A stretch of 64,000 nt of DNA from Duganella fentianensis. Its GTDB lineage: Bacteria; Pseudomonadota; Gammaproteobacteria; Burkholderiales; Burkholderiaceae_D. Position numbers and translations under genes: made by a program. This document shows, in pieces, positions 36,310 to 43,210 of this stretch (position 1 is its first letter; each line of letters begins with the position of its first letter). Location of the stretch: positions 1-64,000 of the forward strand of contig NZ_WWCL01000002.1 of NCBI RefSeq assembly GCF_009857835.1, read 5' to 3'. The notes below the pieces were generated by a model. That model had not been told where the DNA came from. It made no database searches and saw only the letters and a program-made list of their open reading frames with translations.

Positions 36310-36966
36310 CTAGAGATGCAATAGCAGGGGCAGGGTAGGGCGCAGATCGATGCTGCGGCCTTGCGCGCCATGGTCGAAGCCCAGTTCCAGCAGATGGCAG
36401 GTGCCGCGCTTGAGCGTGATGCCGGCGCTGGCGCCGGCTGCCTGCGCGGCCGGCGACCAGTCTGTGTCCGTTGCCACGGTGAGCGTGACGGCGGTGATAT
36501 CGTGCACACCTAACGCATGCTGTAGTGGCTGGCGCCGCGCTGCCACTGCCTGTGCTGGCGGCACAGCCTGCGCCAGGTAGAACCACATGGGTTCGTGCAA
36601 GGGTGTGTTGCTGGCGATATCGACCTGCATGCCGGCTGGCAGATAGGCGGGGCGGTAGGGCCAGCTGGGGAAAGGCGGTGTCGAGCCGGCCCCTGATGGG
36701 CGGAAGCAGAGGCCGAACGGCGATGCCGTCTGTTCGGGGGCTAGCCGTTGCGCCAGCTGGGTGGGGCTGGTGGCGGCGTTGCTTACTTCTGCCGGATGCG
36801 CTATCCACAGCAGTTCCAGAAACGCGTTGTTGAAAAAGAAGCGGCGGTTGGCCGTGCCTTGGCCCGGATGCTGGTTGGCGCTGCCTTCGGTCAGGCCGAG
36901 CTCGAGCAGCAGCGCGGCTTCGGGCGCGCCGGCCGAGGTACGCAGAAAAATATGATCGAGTTCCAC
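36310..36966 (-). CDS. VOC (glyoxalase-like) superfamily protein
   Basis: The 218-aa protein starts with the vicinal-oxygen-chelate fold: LDHIFLRTSAGAPEAALLLELGL holds the first metal-type histidine, and NNAFLELLWI gives a Glu ligand. The second half matches the glyoxalase-like domain of unknown function. Metal-dependent chemistry is likely, but neither substrate nor reaction can be told. Confidence 0.78.
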   Translation of the reverse strand: MELDHIFLRTSAGAPEAALLLELGLTEGSANQHPGQGTANRRFFFNNAFLELLWIAHPAEVSNAATSPTQLAQRLAPEQTASPFGLCFRPSGAGSTPPFPSWPYRPAYLPAGMQVDIASNTPLHEPMWFYLAQAVPPAQAVAARRQPLQHALGVHDITAVTLTVATDTDWSPAAQAAGASAGITLKRGTCHLLELGFDHGAQGRSIDLRPTLPLLLHL

Positions 36967-37016
36967 GGGCGTGCTGGCAGCGGGGGCGCTTGGGGCAGGT
37001 CGGTTGCGCGCCAGCT

Positions 37017-37277
37017 TCAGGCTGCGAGGGCTTTTTTCAGCAGCGTGGTGACTACCGTACCCACGTCGCTACCCTGTTCTTTGGCCAGTGCGTGCAACTG
37101 TGCCACCAGCTCCGCATTGAGCTTGGTGGCAAACGGCACCAGACCTGCGGCCTGATCGAGACGGCGCTGTTCGCGTTTGTCGATCGTAACGACGGCTTTG
37201 CCGAATTCCGTACCCGGAACGGTCATTTTATTCATCAGTTTCTTGGCGTCGTATTTGGCCAGATCGGTTTTTCTCAT
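37017..37277 (-). CDS. 86-aa protein of unknown function
   Basis: The small, basic protein begins MRKTDLAKYDAKKLMNKM. A helix-rich stretch follows, with FATKLNAELVAQLHALAKEQGSDV split by short turns, which recalls ribbon-helix-helix or antitoxin-like DNA-binding proteins (strand PFATKL, then two helices). That likeness is by eye only. The start at 37277 was chosen because the upstream in-frame residues look unconserved. No toxin gene is adjacent. Confidence 0.6.
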   Translation of the reverse strand: MRKTDLAKYDAKKLMNKMTVPGTEFGKAVVTIDKREQRRLDQAAGLVPFATKLNAELVAQLHALAKEQGSDVGTVVTTLLKKALAA

Positions 37278-37381
37278 GTTGTGCTTTCGTGGGCCTGCGG
37301 GGGTATCGATGGGCGGCTGGGTAGCGCGCACCGGTGAGGCGGCATTCTAACATTTTGCCCGCGCAGGCCGTCGCTGCAGCA

Positions 37382-37804
37382 TCAGTCTTGCGCGAGTTCC
37401 TGCGCCTCTTGCTTGACGAAGCGCGATTCGGCCGACCATACCGCGCAGGCCCGCGCCAGCAGTCTGGCCTCGGCATCGGCCAGCACGCCGTCGGCATCGG
37501 CAATAATCCACATGGCACGCAGCAGTTCGCGGCGCAGTTCGGGAGCGTGAATCTCGCCCAGTAGCGCGTCGATGGTGGCGATATCGAGCACCACGTGCTC
37601 ATGCTTGACTGAAGTACTCAGCATGTCGTGGCACAGGTCGCTCAACAGGTCGTGAAAGGTATCGATGTCGATATCGATGAATTCCAGCAGGCGCGAACGC
37701 TGCAGCGCGCGCAGTTCGGCTGGGGCGAGGTTGCCGTCCACCACCATGCACAGAGCCAGAAGACGGCCAGCGGCGCTGGCGCTATCAGTTTCGTAATGTC
37801 GCAT
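37382..37804 (-). CDS. TerB-like helical protein
   Basis: The 140-aa all-helical protein resembles the TerB/DjlA domain: LALCMVVDGNLAPAELRAL has the DGxxxxxE metal-type motif, repeated as IADADGVLADAEARLLARA in the second half. TerB proteins bind metal ions and pair with TerC-type membrane proteins in tellurite and general stress modules. The gene directly downstream of terC, with AAGGAG before its start, supports that pairing here. Confidence 0.8.
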   Translation of the reverse strand: MRHYETDSASAAGRLLALCMVVDGNLAPAELRALQRSRLLEFIDIDIDTFHDLLSDLCHDMLSTSVKHEHVVLDIATIDALLGEIHAPELRRELLRAMWIIADADGVLADAEARLLARACAVWSAESRFVKQEAQELAQD

Positions 37805-37833
37805 TGCAGTACTCCTTGAGAAATTTGGTAAGG

Positions 37834-38790
37834 TCAGTTGTTACGTGTTACATACAGGCTGGCGAGCACGCTGGCAGCGATCAGCGCAGCGACGACGGAC
37901 AGCGAGATGTGCACCGGTATGTGCAGCCATGGCAGTAGCAGCATCTTCAGACCGATGAAGCACAGCACCAGTGCCAGCCCATACTTGAGCAGGTGGAAGC
38001 GCCCGGCGATATCGGCCAGCAGGAAGTACAGCGCCCGCAAGCCCAGAATCGCAAACATGTTCGAAGTGAAAACGATGAAAGGATCCGAGGTGATGGCGAA
38101 GATGGCCGGAATGGAATCGACGGCAAACACCAGATCCGTGGCTTCGATCAGGATCAGCACCAGCAGCAGCGGCGTGACGTAGCGCTTGCCATCTTTCCAG
38201 ATGACGAACTTCTCGCCATGCTCGCCTTCCGCTACGGGCAGATAGCGGCGGGCAAAGCGTAGCACGGGGTTGTTGCGCACGTCGGGCTGGTGATCTACTG
38301 CGCGGAACATCTTCACGCCCGTGTACAGCAGGAAGGCGCCGAACAGATACAGCACCCAGCTGAACTCGCTCACCACCCACGCACCGGCCAGTATCATGAT
38401 CGCGCGCATGATGATGGCGCCCAGCACGCCGTAGATCAGCACACGGCGCTGGTACTCGGGTTTGACTTGAAACGCCGAGAAGATCAGCAGAAAGATGAAG
38501 ATGTTATCGACCGACAGGGCTTTCTCGATCAGGTAGCCAGACAGGAACTCGAGCGACTTCTGCCCGGCGATCTCGGCGCCTACGCTGCCCTGCAGATACC
38601 ACCACAGGCCGCCATTAAAGGCCAGCGCAAGGCCGAACCAGCCCAGCGACCATGCGCCCGCAGCACGCGCCGTCACTTTCTCCGACTTGTTGCCGCCGAA
38701 GACCCACAGGTCTACGGCCAGCATCAGCAGCACGAAAGCGACGAAGCCAGCCCAGAGGGCAGTGCTGCCGATGTGTTCCGTTCCCGTCAT
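37834..38790 (-). CDS. TerC family integral membrane protein
   Basis: The 318-aa protein has about nine membrane helices and the paired TerC motifs LIEKALSVDNIFIFLLIFSA and EATDLVFAVDSIPAIFAI, whose Asp residues are thought to bind a metal such as Mn2+ or Ca2+. Length and motifs match the Alx/TerC branch, whose E. coli member is switched on at high pH. It sits between hpf-like and terB-like genes on one strand with 27- and 29-base gaps, so the three are probably one operon. Confidence 0.92.
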   Translation of the reverse strand: MTGTEHIGSTALWAGFVAFVLLMLAVDLWVFGGNKSEKVTARAAGAWSLGWFGLALAFNGGLWWYLQGSVGAEIAGQKSLEFLSGYLIEKALSVDNIFIFLLIFSAFQVKPEYQRRVLIYGVLGAIIMRAIMILAGAWVVSEFSWVLYLFGAFLLYTGVKMFRAVDHQPDVRNNPVLRFARRYLPVAEGEHGEKFVIWKDGKRYVTPLLLVLILIEATDLVFAVDSIPAIFAITSDPFIVFTSNMFAILGLRALYFLLADIAGRFHLLKYGLALVLCFIGLKMLLLPWLHIPVHISLSVVAALIAASVLASLYVTRNN

Positions 38791-38817
38791 GGCTTACTCT
38801 CCCTTGAGTTGGACTTG

Positions 38818-39183
38818 TCAGCGCGGGTCCGTGGTGTCGGACTCCGGCTCGGACGTCGCCAGCGTGTGGCCCTTGTCGTGGCTGTAGGCGCGGTTTTTCG
38901 CCATCTGGCGGACCAGTGCGCGGTCGGCCCGTTCAGCGGCGAGGTCGATGGCAGCGTACATATCTTCCTCGGTATCCTCGATGATGATGGTCTTGCCATG
39001 ATCGAGGCTGATCTGAATCTTGCAGCGCTTGTCGCGCCCGCCACGAGGACCGTTGATGTCCGACAGCCAGACGGCCAGCCGGCGCGTCAGCGCCCAGCCC
39101 AGCGCCGTCTGCAGGCGACGGTGCACATAGGCACGCAGGCTCTCTGTCAGGACCAGACCGCTGGATTGAATCGCGATGTTCAT
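38818..39183 (-). CDS. HPF/RaiA-family ribosome-associated protein
   Basis: The 121-aa protein has the single beta-alpha-beta-beta-beta-alpha domain of hibernation factors: MNIAIQSSGLVLTESLRAYV at the start, DKRCKIQISL in the middle and DMYAAIDLAAERADRAL in the last helix. Such proteins dimerise or silence ribosomes in stress. The polar C-terminal tail (SEPESDTTDPR) is not the long dimerising domain. The start at 39183 has GGAA eight bases upstream. It leads the operon with terC and terB. Confidence 0.83.
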   Translation of the reverse strand: MNIAIQSSGLVLTESLRAYVHRRLQTALGWALTRRLAVWLSDINGPRGGRDKRCKIQISLDHGKTIIIEDTEEDMYAAIDLAAERADRALVRQMAKNRAYSHDKGHTLATSEPESDTTDPR

Positions 39184-39216
39184 GATCATTTCCTTTCGTA
39201 GTGAATGACAGAACTC

Positions 39217-39252
39217 ATGATAGGGACGCTCAACCATTCGTACAATTCGAAT
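39217..39252. promoter_or_regulatory. hpf-terC-terB promoter with LysR-type box
   Basis: On the minus strand TTGTAC (39240-39245) and TATCAT (39217-39222) are 17 bases apart. A 17-base inverted repeat, ATTCG-N7-CGAAT (39236-39252), covers the -35. It fits the T-N11-A form of LysR-type operators. The divergent nhaR-like gene starts 48 bases away, so the box may control both genes. Confidence 0.6.
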
Positions 39253-39299
39253 ATACTTTCACTAAACATCGAATAATCCGATGCATTGAAAGGATGGTA

Positions 39300-40199
39300 A
39301 TGGCGGCACTCAACTACAAGCACCTGCGCTATTTCTGGATGGTGGCGCGCTGCGGCAGCATCGCCAAGGCGGCGGGCGAGCTGCACCTGACGCCGCAGTC
39401 GATTTCCGGCCAGCTCACGGAATTTGCCGATACGCTGGGCGTCGAGCTATTCCGGCGCGTGGGGCGGCGGCTGGAACTGACCGAGACGGGCAACCGCGTG
39501 CTGCGTCACGCCGAGGATATTTTCAGCGCCGGCGATGCCTTGCTGGAAGTGGTCAAGGACCAGACGGCGCCGCAGGTCACCATTTTTCGTGTCGGCGTTT
39601 CCGATTCCGTCTCCAAGGCGGTGGCTTGCCAGCTGGTGGCGCCGGCACTGGCGCTGGCCGAGCCGACCCGCCTGATCTGCCGCGAGGGGCGGCTGGCCGC
39701 GCTGCTGGCTGATCTGGCCGTGCACAAGCTCGATCTGATCATTGCCGACCGCATGATGCCCAGCCATCTGAGCGTGCGTGGCTATAGCCACCTGCTGGGT
39801 GAAAGTGAACTGGCCGTATTTGCTGCCCCCGCGCTGGTGCAGCAGCTGAAAGGGGAATTCCCTGAATGTCTGAGCGGCATGCCGCTGCTCTTGCCCGGCG
39901 AAGACTTTGCCGTACATGCGAGGCTGATGCAGTGGCTGCACAAGTACGTGGCGCGGGTGCATGTGATCGGTGAATTCGATGACAGCGCCATGCTGAAAGC
40001 CTTCGGGCAGTCGGGCGCAGGGCTGTTCTTTGCACCGGCGGCGATTGCCGATGCCATCTGCGCCCAGTATGGCGTGGCGCTGGTGGGGGCCATCTCCAGC
40101 CTGCGCGAGCAGGTGTATGCGATCACGACGGAGCGCCACATCAGCCATCCGGCTTCGCAGGCGATCCGGCAGGCGGCGCGGGAAACGCTGTCGGTCTGA
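39300..40199 (+). CDS. nhaR: LysR-type regulator of the NhaR class
   Basis: The 299-aa protein has the winged HTH of LysR regulators with the NhaR-typical start LNYKHLRYFWMVARCGSIAKAA. The recognition region is LHLTPQSISGQL, and a two-lobe effector domain follows. E. coli NhaR senses sodium and switches on the Na+/H+ antiporter gene nhaA. No nhaA lies here. Instead the gene faces the hpf-terC-terB operon. The start at 39300 was chosen for its spacing from GAAAGGA. An ATG six bases upstream is too close to that site. Confidence 0.88.
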   Translation: MAALNYKHLRYFWMVARCGSIAKAAGELHLTPQSISGQLTEFADTLGVELFRRVGRRLELTETGNRVLRHAEDIFSAGDALLEVVKDQTAPQVTIFRVGVSDSVSKAVACQLVAPALALAEPTRLICREGRLAALLADLAVHKLDLIIADRMMPSHLSVRGYSHLLGESELAVFAAPALVQQLKGEFPECLSGMPLLLPGEDFAVHARLMQWLHKYVARVHVIGEFDDSAMLKAFGQSGAGLFFAPAAIADAICAQYGVALVGAISSLREQVYAITTERHISHPASQAIRQAARETLSV

Positions 40200-40214
40200 G
40201 CTGGGCGCTGCTGG

Positions 40215-40547
40215 TCAGGCGATCTTTATGGAGAGTACGACCTGTGCAATCTTGTCGATTTCCAGCGCTTGTTTTTTGCGGATTTCTGCTTTTATCGGGA
40301 GCAGATAGGTCGAACTTTCTTTGTGTGGAAAGAGGGAAGTGGACCAGACGGAGCTGCCTATCGTTGCGCTGACAGGGATGCTGCCCCAGCCGCGTCGTGC
40401 GCCATCCGTGCATGCACGAATATCGTCTGCGGTGTCGACAGGAAGGGAGACGAAATACCAGCTGGCTTTTTCGGCGGTGTAGCACCAGAGCGGCGCGCTG
40501 AATTCGAAAGGGCCTATGGTGATCGGGGTAATTGCTGCTTTCGGCAT
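40215..40547 (-). CDS. DUF1905 family protein
   Basis: The 110-aa protein spans the DUF1905 domain: ASWYFVSLPVDTADDIRA, RRGWGSIPVSATIGSSVWSTSL and YLLPIKAEIRKK are its usual blocks. It is a small beta-barrel-like domain of unknown role, often fused to YdeI-like domains. Here it stands alone. It is convergent with nhaR and marks the last clearly core gene before the accessory region. Confidence 0.85.
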   Translation of the reverse strand: MPKAAITPITIGPFEFSAPLWCYTAEKASWYFVSLPVDTADDIRACTDGARRGWGSIPVSATIGSSVWSTSLFPHKESSTYLLPIKAEIRKKQALEIDKIAQVVLSIKIA

Positions 40548-40812
40548 GATGTACTCCGCGCAAACAGAGAAGCCGACCGCAGACGGTTTCCCTGGTAGAC
40601 ATTAGTTGAGCGCATTGTATCTGACCTCAATCCGAAAGTACCCCCAATTTTGGTCATAATCGGGCGGCTTGGCCTAGCGTCGCGCCTAATTCGGCCGCCG
40701 TTGATTGCTATCAACAAGGGCAGGCCTATCGCGATGGACGTAGCTTGATTTCATTGGAACTGGCTGCGACCGGAAGGGGACCAGCATGTTATGGCATTGT
40801 TGCCGGGGCTAA

Positions 40813-41097
40813 TCAGGGATACTGTTGGCGCGTATGAACAACGGAAAGAATTTCTATTGCGGTAGCGCTAACGCGATACACGACAAGGTAGTTTGAATGA
40901 ACGAGCATTTCATGGGTGCCAGCTACGCGCCCCGGCCGGTATAGATTTGGGTGACGCGGGAGCAGCGAGACAGTGCGATCGATCTCGTTGTACAGATCGG
41001 TCGCTGCATGCTGGCTACGCTCCGCGATGTAGGAGAGAATCGCCGCCAGATCTGCTTGCGCTTCAATTTGCCATCGGATCGGAAGCATTGATGTCAC
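40813..41097 (-). CDS. ParE-family toxin
   Basis: The 94-aa protein is a type II toxin of the RelE/ParE fold: IRWQIEAQADLAAILSYIAERS at the start, HPNLYRPGRVAGTHEMLV in the middle, and YLVVYRVSATAIEILSVVHTRQQYP at the end. This is the ParE pattern rather than the catalytic mRNA-cutting RelE pattern. ParE toxins poison DNA gyrase. It overlaps the 3' end of the antitoxin gene, as is usual for coupled toxin-antitoxin pairs. An ATG nine bases downstream is also possible. Confidence 0.9.
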   Translation of the reverse strand: MTSMLPIRWQIEAQADLAAILSYIAERSQHAATDLYNEIDRTVSLLPRHPNLYRPGRVAGTHEMLVHSNYLVVYRVSATAIEILSVVHTRQQYP

Positions 41098-41266
41098 GCT
41101 TCGCTTCGATGATTTTCCTGAGTGCTGCCATTACTTCTTCGTGAGCGGTGGCGGGGCGATGATCGTTAAGCGACTTCTGCACTTTCGTCCGAAACCAATG
41201 GTCGTAAGCTTCGGCTTCTTCAGTCGTTGCGAACTCGGACGCGATCTGGGAGGTTTTTTTGCTCAT
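41063..41266 (-). CDS. PaaA2-like antitoxin
   Basis: The 67-aa protein partners the ParE toxin. Its block SEFATTEEAEAYDHWFRTKV, then SLNDHRPATAHEEV, lines up with the E. coli O157 PaaA2 antitoxin, a mostly helical and partly disordered protein that wraps ParE2. The start at 41266 was chosen because conservation begins at MSKKTSQIA. A perfect -10 (TATAAT on the minus strand, 41276-41281) lies only nine bases before it, so the mRNA may be almost leaderless. No PaaR2-type regulator gene is present. Confidence 0.87.
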   Translation of the reverse strand: MSKKTSQIASEFATTEEAEAYDHWFRTKVQKSLNDHRPATAHEEVMAALRKIIEAKRDINASDPMAN

Positions 41267-41281
41267 GATTTGGCAATTATA

Positions 41282-41831
41282 CGGCAGCAGGAGTACAACA
41301 CGCCGGGCCAACAAAATTCATTGAGCCATATCACAAGTGACATTGTTCCTCCGCTCGGTGGTGGAGTCACGGAGTTCGAATCCGTGGATCCGGCCCGACG
41401 AGCGGTGCACGTTGCCACTATGTGTGAGGTGTGACGTAGGTAATCGAAACGGCTGTTTTCTTGAGAGTGCTGCCAGTTGTATTTCTGGTCCATTTCCGGT
41501 CGCTGTGGCAGGCGGTGCGAGTTAATGCGAAATCGCCTGTAGCGGCGTTAAGGGAGGGGGGGCGGGGCGGATTTCGCTTGGCGGCAGAGGTAAATGTTTA
41601 GCTCACTCAATGCTACGCCGGTTGTCGCATTGCATATTTTGAACATGCGCAGTCGATTTTGGTTAAGCGAGAAAATATAAAATTGCCGAAGATTGGGCTA
41701 ACAAGCGCTAACTTTGGCACTTGCACCGAATTTAATTTCTAAAAAGAAATATTGACTTGATGTTTCTGCGAGTCGATTAATGCGCGTAATGACTTTCACA
41801 GAATAGCTAACCAATTTTTCTTCGTTTTTCT
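41282..41831. other. 550-base gap at the left side of the accessory region
   Basis: No convincing gene. It holds a 10-base palindrome TCACAAGTGA (41331-41340) and a tRNA-T-loop-like word near 41370 that does not fold as a tRNA. The inverted repeat GCGAAATC/GATTTCGC (41527-41534 and 41570-41577) encloses a G-rich tract. The last 200 bases are AT-rich and lead into the promoter of the next gene. Confidence 0.5.
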
Positions 41832-41860
41832 TTGACTCTTTTTTCGAAAGTGGATATGCT
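41832..41860 (+). promoter_or_regulatory. sigma70 promoter of the 270-aa gene
   Basis: TTGACT (41832-41837) and TATGCT (41855-41860) are 17 bases apart. Transcription would start near 41867, after two upstream in-frame ATGs, which supports the start at 41898. Confidence 0.7.
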
Positions 41861-41897
41861 TGGGTCCAATGTGTGGACTTGGGTAGAGGAAACCTTT

Positions 41898-42710
41898 ATG
41901 AATGCCAGCGTAGAGCCAATTGATGGGGATGGAGGCGATAGCGCGGACGACCCAAAAGGGCGTCAGCGATCGACGATTGGATTTCCCTATACGGATTTTG
42001 ATGCGGCCGCTTCGGTTGCTCGGTCGATCCACGATCATGTTGGGCACGGTACCTGTTCTGCCTCTGCTCAGTTGGCGTCTTGGATGGGAGTGAGCTCCAA
42101 GAGTAGTGGTTTTAGGACGAATCTCGCTGCAGCTCGCCTGTTCGGCCTAATCGAGAGCGATAACGCGGAAGCCTATCGACTCACGACGTTGGGCACGCAA
42201 TTGGCCGATCCGCAGCAAAGCCGAATGGCCAAGGCCGAGGCTTTCTTGCGGGTGCCTCTCTTCAAGGCGCTGTACGAGAAGTATAAGACAGGCGTGACGC
42301 CTCCAAATGCTGCGCTGGAAAGGGAAATAGCATCGTTGGGAGTGGCTGAGAAGCAGAAGGCGCGCGCTCGCCAAGTCTTTGAAAGCTCGGCTCAGCAGAC
42401 GGGTTTCCGGGAGCATGGACCATCTCGCTTGGTGATGCCTGCGGTGGTGATGAAACCAGAAACTCAGGCTGTCAGCGAGCAAGGCAAGGGCGGTGGTGGC
42501 GGAGGGAATAATTCGGCTGGCACCGTTGTGAATCTGGACTTGGACCCACTGCTGATCGCATTGTTGCAGAAGATTCCTCCACAGAGCGAGGCTTGGCCAG
42601 CAGAGAAGCGGTTGCGTTGGTTTAGGACGTTTGCAATGAACGTGAGTCAGGTATATGACGACGATGCTGAACCGGTGGAGATGGATATCGGCCTTGTGCA
42701 AGCTGTATAA
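41898..42710 (+). CDS. winged-helix-like protein of mobile regions, unknown function
   Basis: The 270-aa protein has an N-terminal DNA-binding-like region: TDFDAAASVARSIHDHVG, SASAQLASWMGVSSKSSGF, AARLFGLIESDNAEAYRLT, a helix-helix-helix-wing order. A helical part (AFLRVPLFKALYEKY) and a Gly/Asn-rich linker (GKGGGGGGNN) follow, then a short amphipathic C-terminal region. Similar proteins occur on islands and phages, but I cannot name a function. The start at 41898 follows GAGGAAA and the promoter. The gene has lower G+C than its surroundings and its own strong terminator. Confidence 0.75.
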   Translation: MNASVEPIDGDGGDSADDPKGRQRSTIGFPYTDFDAAASVARSIHDHVGHGTCSASAQLASWMGVSSKSSGFRTNLAAARLFGLIESDNAEAYRLTTLGTQLADPQQSRMAKAEAFLRVPLFKALYEKYKTGVTPPNAALEREIASLGVAEKQKARARQVFESSAQQTGFREHGPSRLVMPAVVMKPETQAVSEQGKGGGGGGNNSAGTVVNLDLDPLLIALLQKIPPQSEAWPAEKRLRWFRTFAMNVSQVYDDDAEPVEMDIGLVQAV

Positions 42711-42715
42711 AGGCG

Positions 42716-42751
42716 AAAGCCACATCCTGGGGAGGATGTGGCTTTCTTTTT
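42716..42751 (+). terminator. terminator after the 270-aa gene
   Basis: A 12-bp perfect stem, AAAGCCACATCC with its complement around a six-base loop, is followed by a T-rich run. It begins six bases after the stop codon. Confidence 0.92.
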
Positions 42752-42819
42752 GTGAACCCACCCGCTTGGACGGCGGTTACATAGGTAGCAATGCTAGAGC
42801 TATCAAGGAGGGCCCGGAT

Positions 42820-42855
42820 ATGGCTAAACCCCATATGACCTTATTAGTGATATGA
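42820..42855 (+). CDS. 11-codon leader peptide ORF
   Basis: The tiny ORF reads MAKPHMTLLVI and stops. It has the best ribosome binding site in the region, AAGGAGGG at 42805-42812, seven bases before the ATG. Its last codons include TTA, TTA and ATA, all rare in this G+C-rich genome, and the end TLLVI recalls the hydrophobic ends of stalling leader peptides such as those of erm genes. It lies just before the switch-like RNA and the 40-codon gene, so a paused ribosome here could choose between the RNA folds. Its translation is inferred, not shown. Confidence 0.6.
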   Translation: MAKPHMTLLVI

Positions 42856-42991
42856 GCTTCACCATCGGCAAAGGTGGTGAGGGGAAACCTTGCCACCTAC
42901 AGCCAGTCTTGGGGAAGACTGCTTGTAGTTTAAGATACAAGCGAGGCTGTAGGCAAGCATAACACCCCTCCAATCCTAATTTGGAGGACAT
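42856..42991 (+). ncRNA. structured leader RNA with two exclusive folds (riboswitch/attenuator candidate)
   Basis: Fold A: hairpin AGGTGGTGAGG/CCTTGCCACCT (42872-42898); a three-way junction with P1 TACAGCC/GGCTGTA (42898-42904, 42945-42951), P2 AGTCTT/AAGACT (42905-42920) and P3 GCTTGTA/TACAAGC (42921-42942); and hairpin CCTCCAA/TTGGAGG (42967-42987) that buries the GGAGG of the next gene. Fold B: CTTGCC (42889-42894) pairs with GGCAAG (42952-42957), which lengthens P1. GAGGGG (42879-42884) pairs with CCCCTC (42965-42970), which breaks the hairpin over the ribosome site. A and B cannot coexist. It fits no riboswitch class I know. The ligand or trigger is unknown. Confidence 0.65.
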
Positions 42992-43114
42992 ATGCACTAC
43001 GATCGACCGAAGACCGTGCATGTTCGCGAATACACTCGCTTCCGCTTCGGGCGGTTTGAGAATGTCTGCCAGCACTGGCGTTCGCATCCAGGTCAGCTGA
43101 TTTTGTTTAGCTGA
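42992..43114 (+). CDS. 40-aa basic aromatic protein under leader RNA control
   Basis: This short gene starts at an ATG four bases after GGAGG and codes for a 40-residue protein rich in Arg, His, Phe and Tyr, with a core VREYTRFRFGRFENVCQHWR. It has no signal peptide or membrane helix. The net positive charge suggests binding to nucleic acid or the ribosome. I do not recognise a family. A terminator follows six bases after the stop codon, so leader, gene and terminator form a closed unit of about 350 bases. Confidence 0.65.
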   Translation: MHYDRPKTVHVREYTRFRFGRFENVCQHWRSHPGQLILFS

Positions 43115-43120
43115 TTGGGT

Positions 43121-43150
43121 AACCGCACTGCCGCGCAGTGCGGTTTTTCT
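43121..43150 (+). terminator. terminator of the leader RNA/40-aa unit
   Basis: A 10-bp perfect stem, AACCGCACTG with its complement around CCGCG, runs into TTTTTCTT. Confidence 0.92.
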
Positions 43151-43210
43151 TCACGACTTATAAATTAGCAGGCGTTCATGTGTGTTGGCTTGCCCCTTGC
43201 TACGGCATGG

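Noticed and set aside
40548..40812. 265-base gap before the toxin gene as a possible gene or att site
   Set aside because: No open frame with a ribosome site, no repeat of the tRNA end and no integrase remnant was found.
41355..41400. tRNA-like fragment around GAGTTCGAATCC, possible att remnant
   Set aside because: The T-arm does not pair in the normal register (52-62 mismatch) and no acceptor, D or anticodon arm can be built. It shares only about ten common T-loop bases with tRNA-Lys.
42655..42855. 66-aa frame ending in the leader peptide
   Set aside because: It would run through the terminator of the previous gene. The short ORF from 42820 has the strong ribosome site, so only that part is kept.
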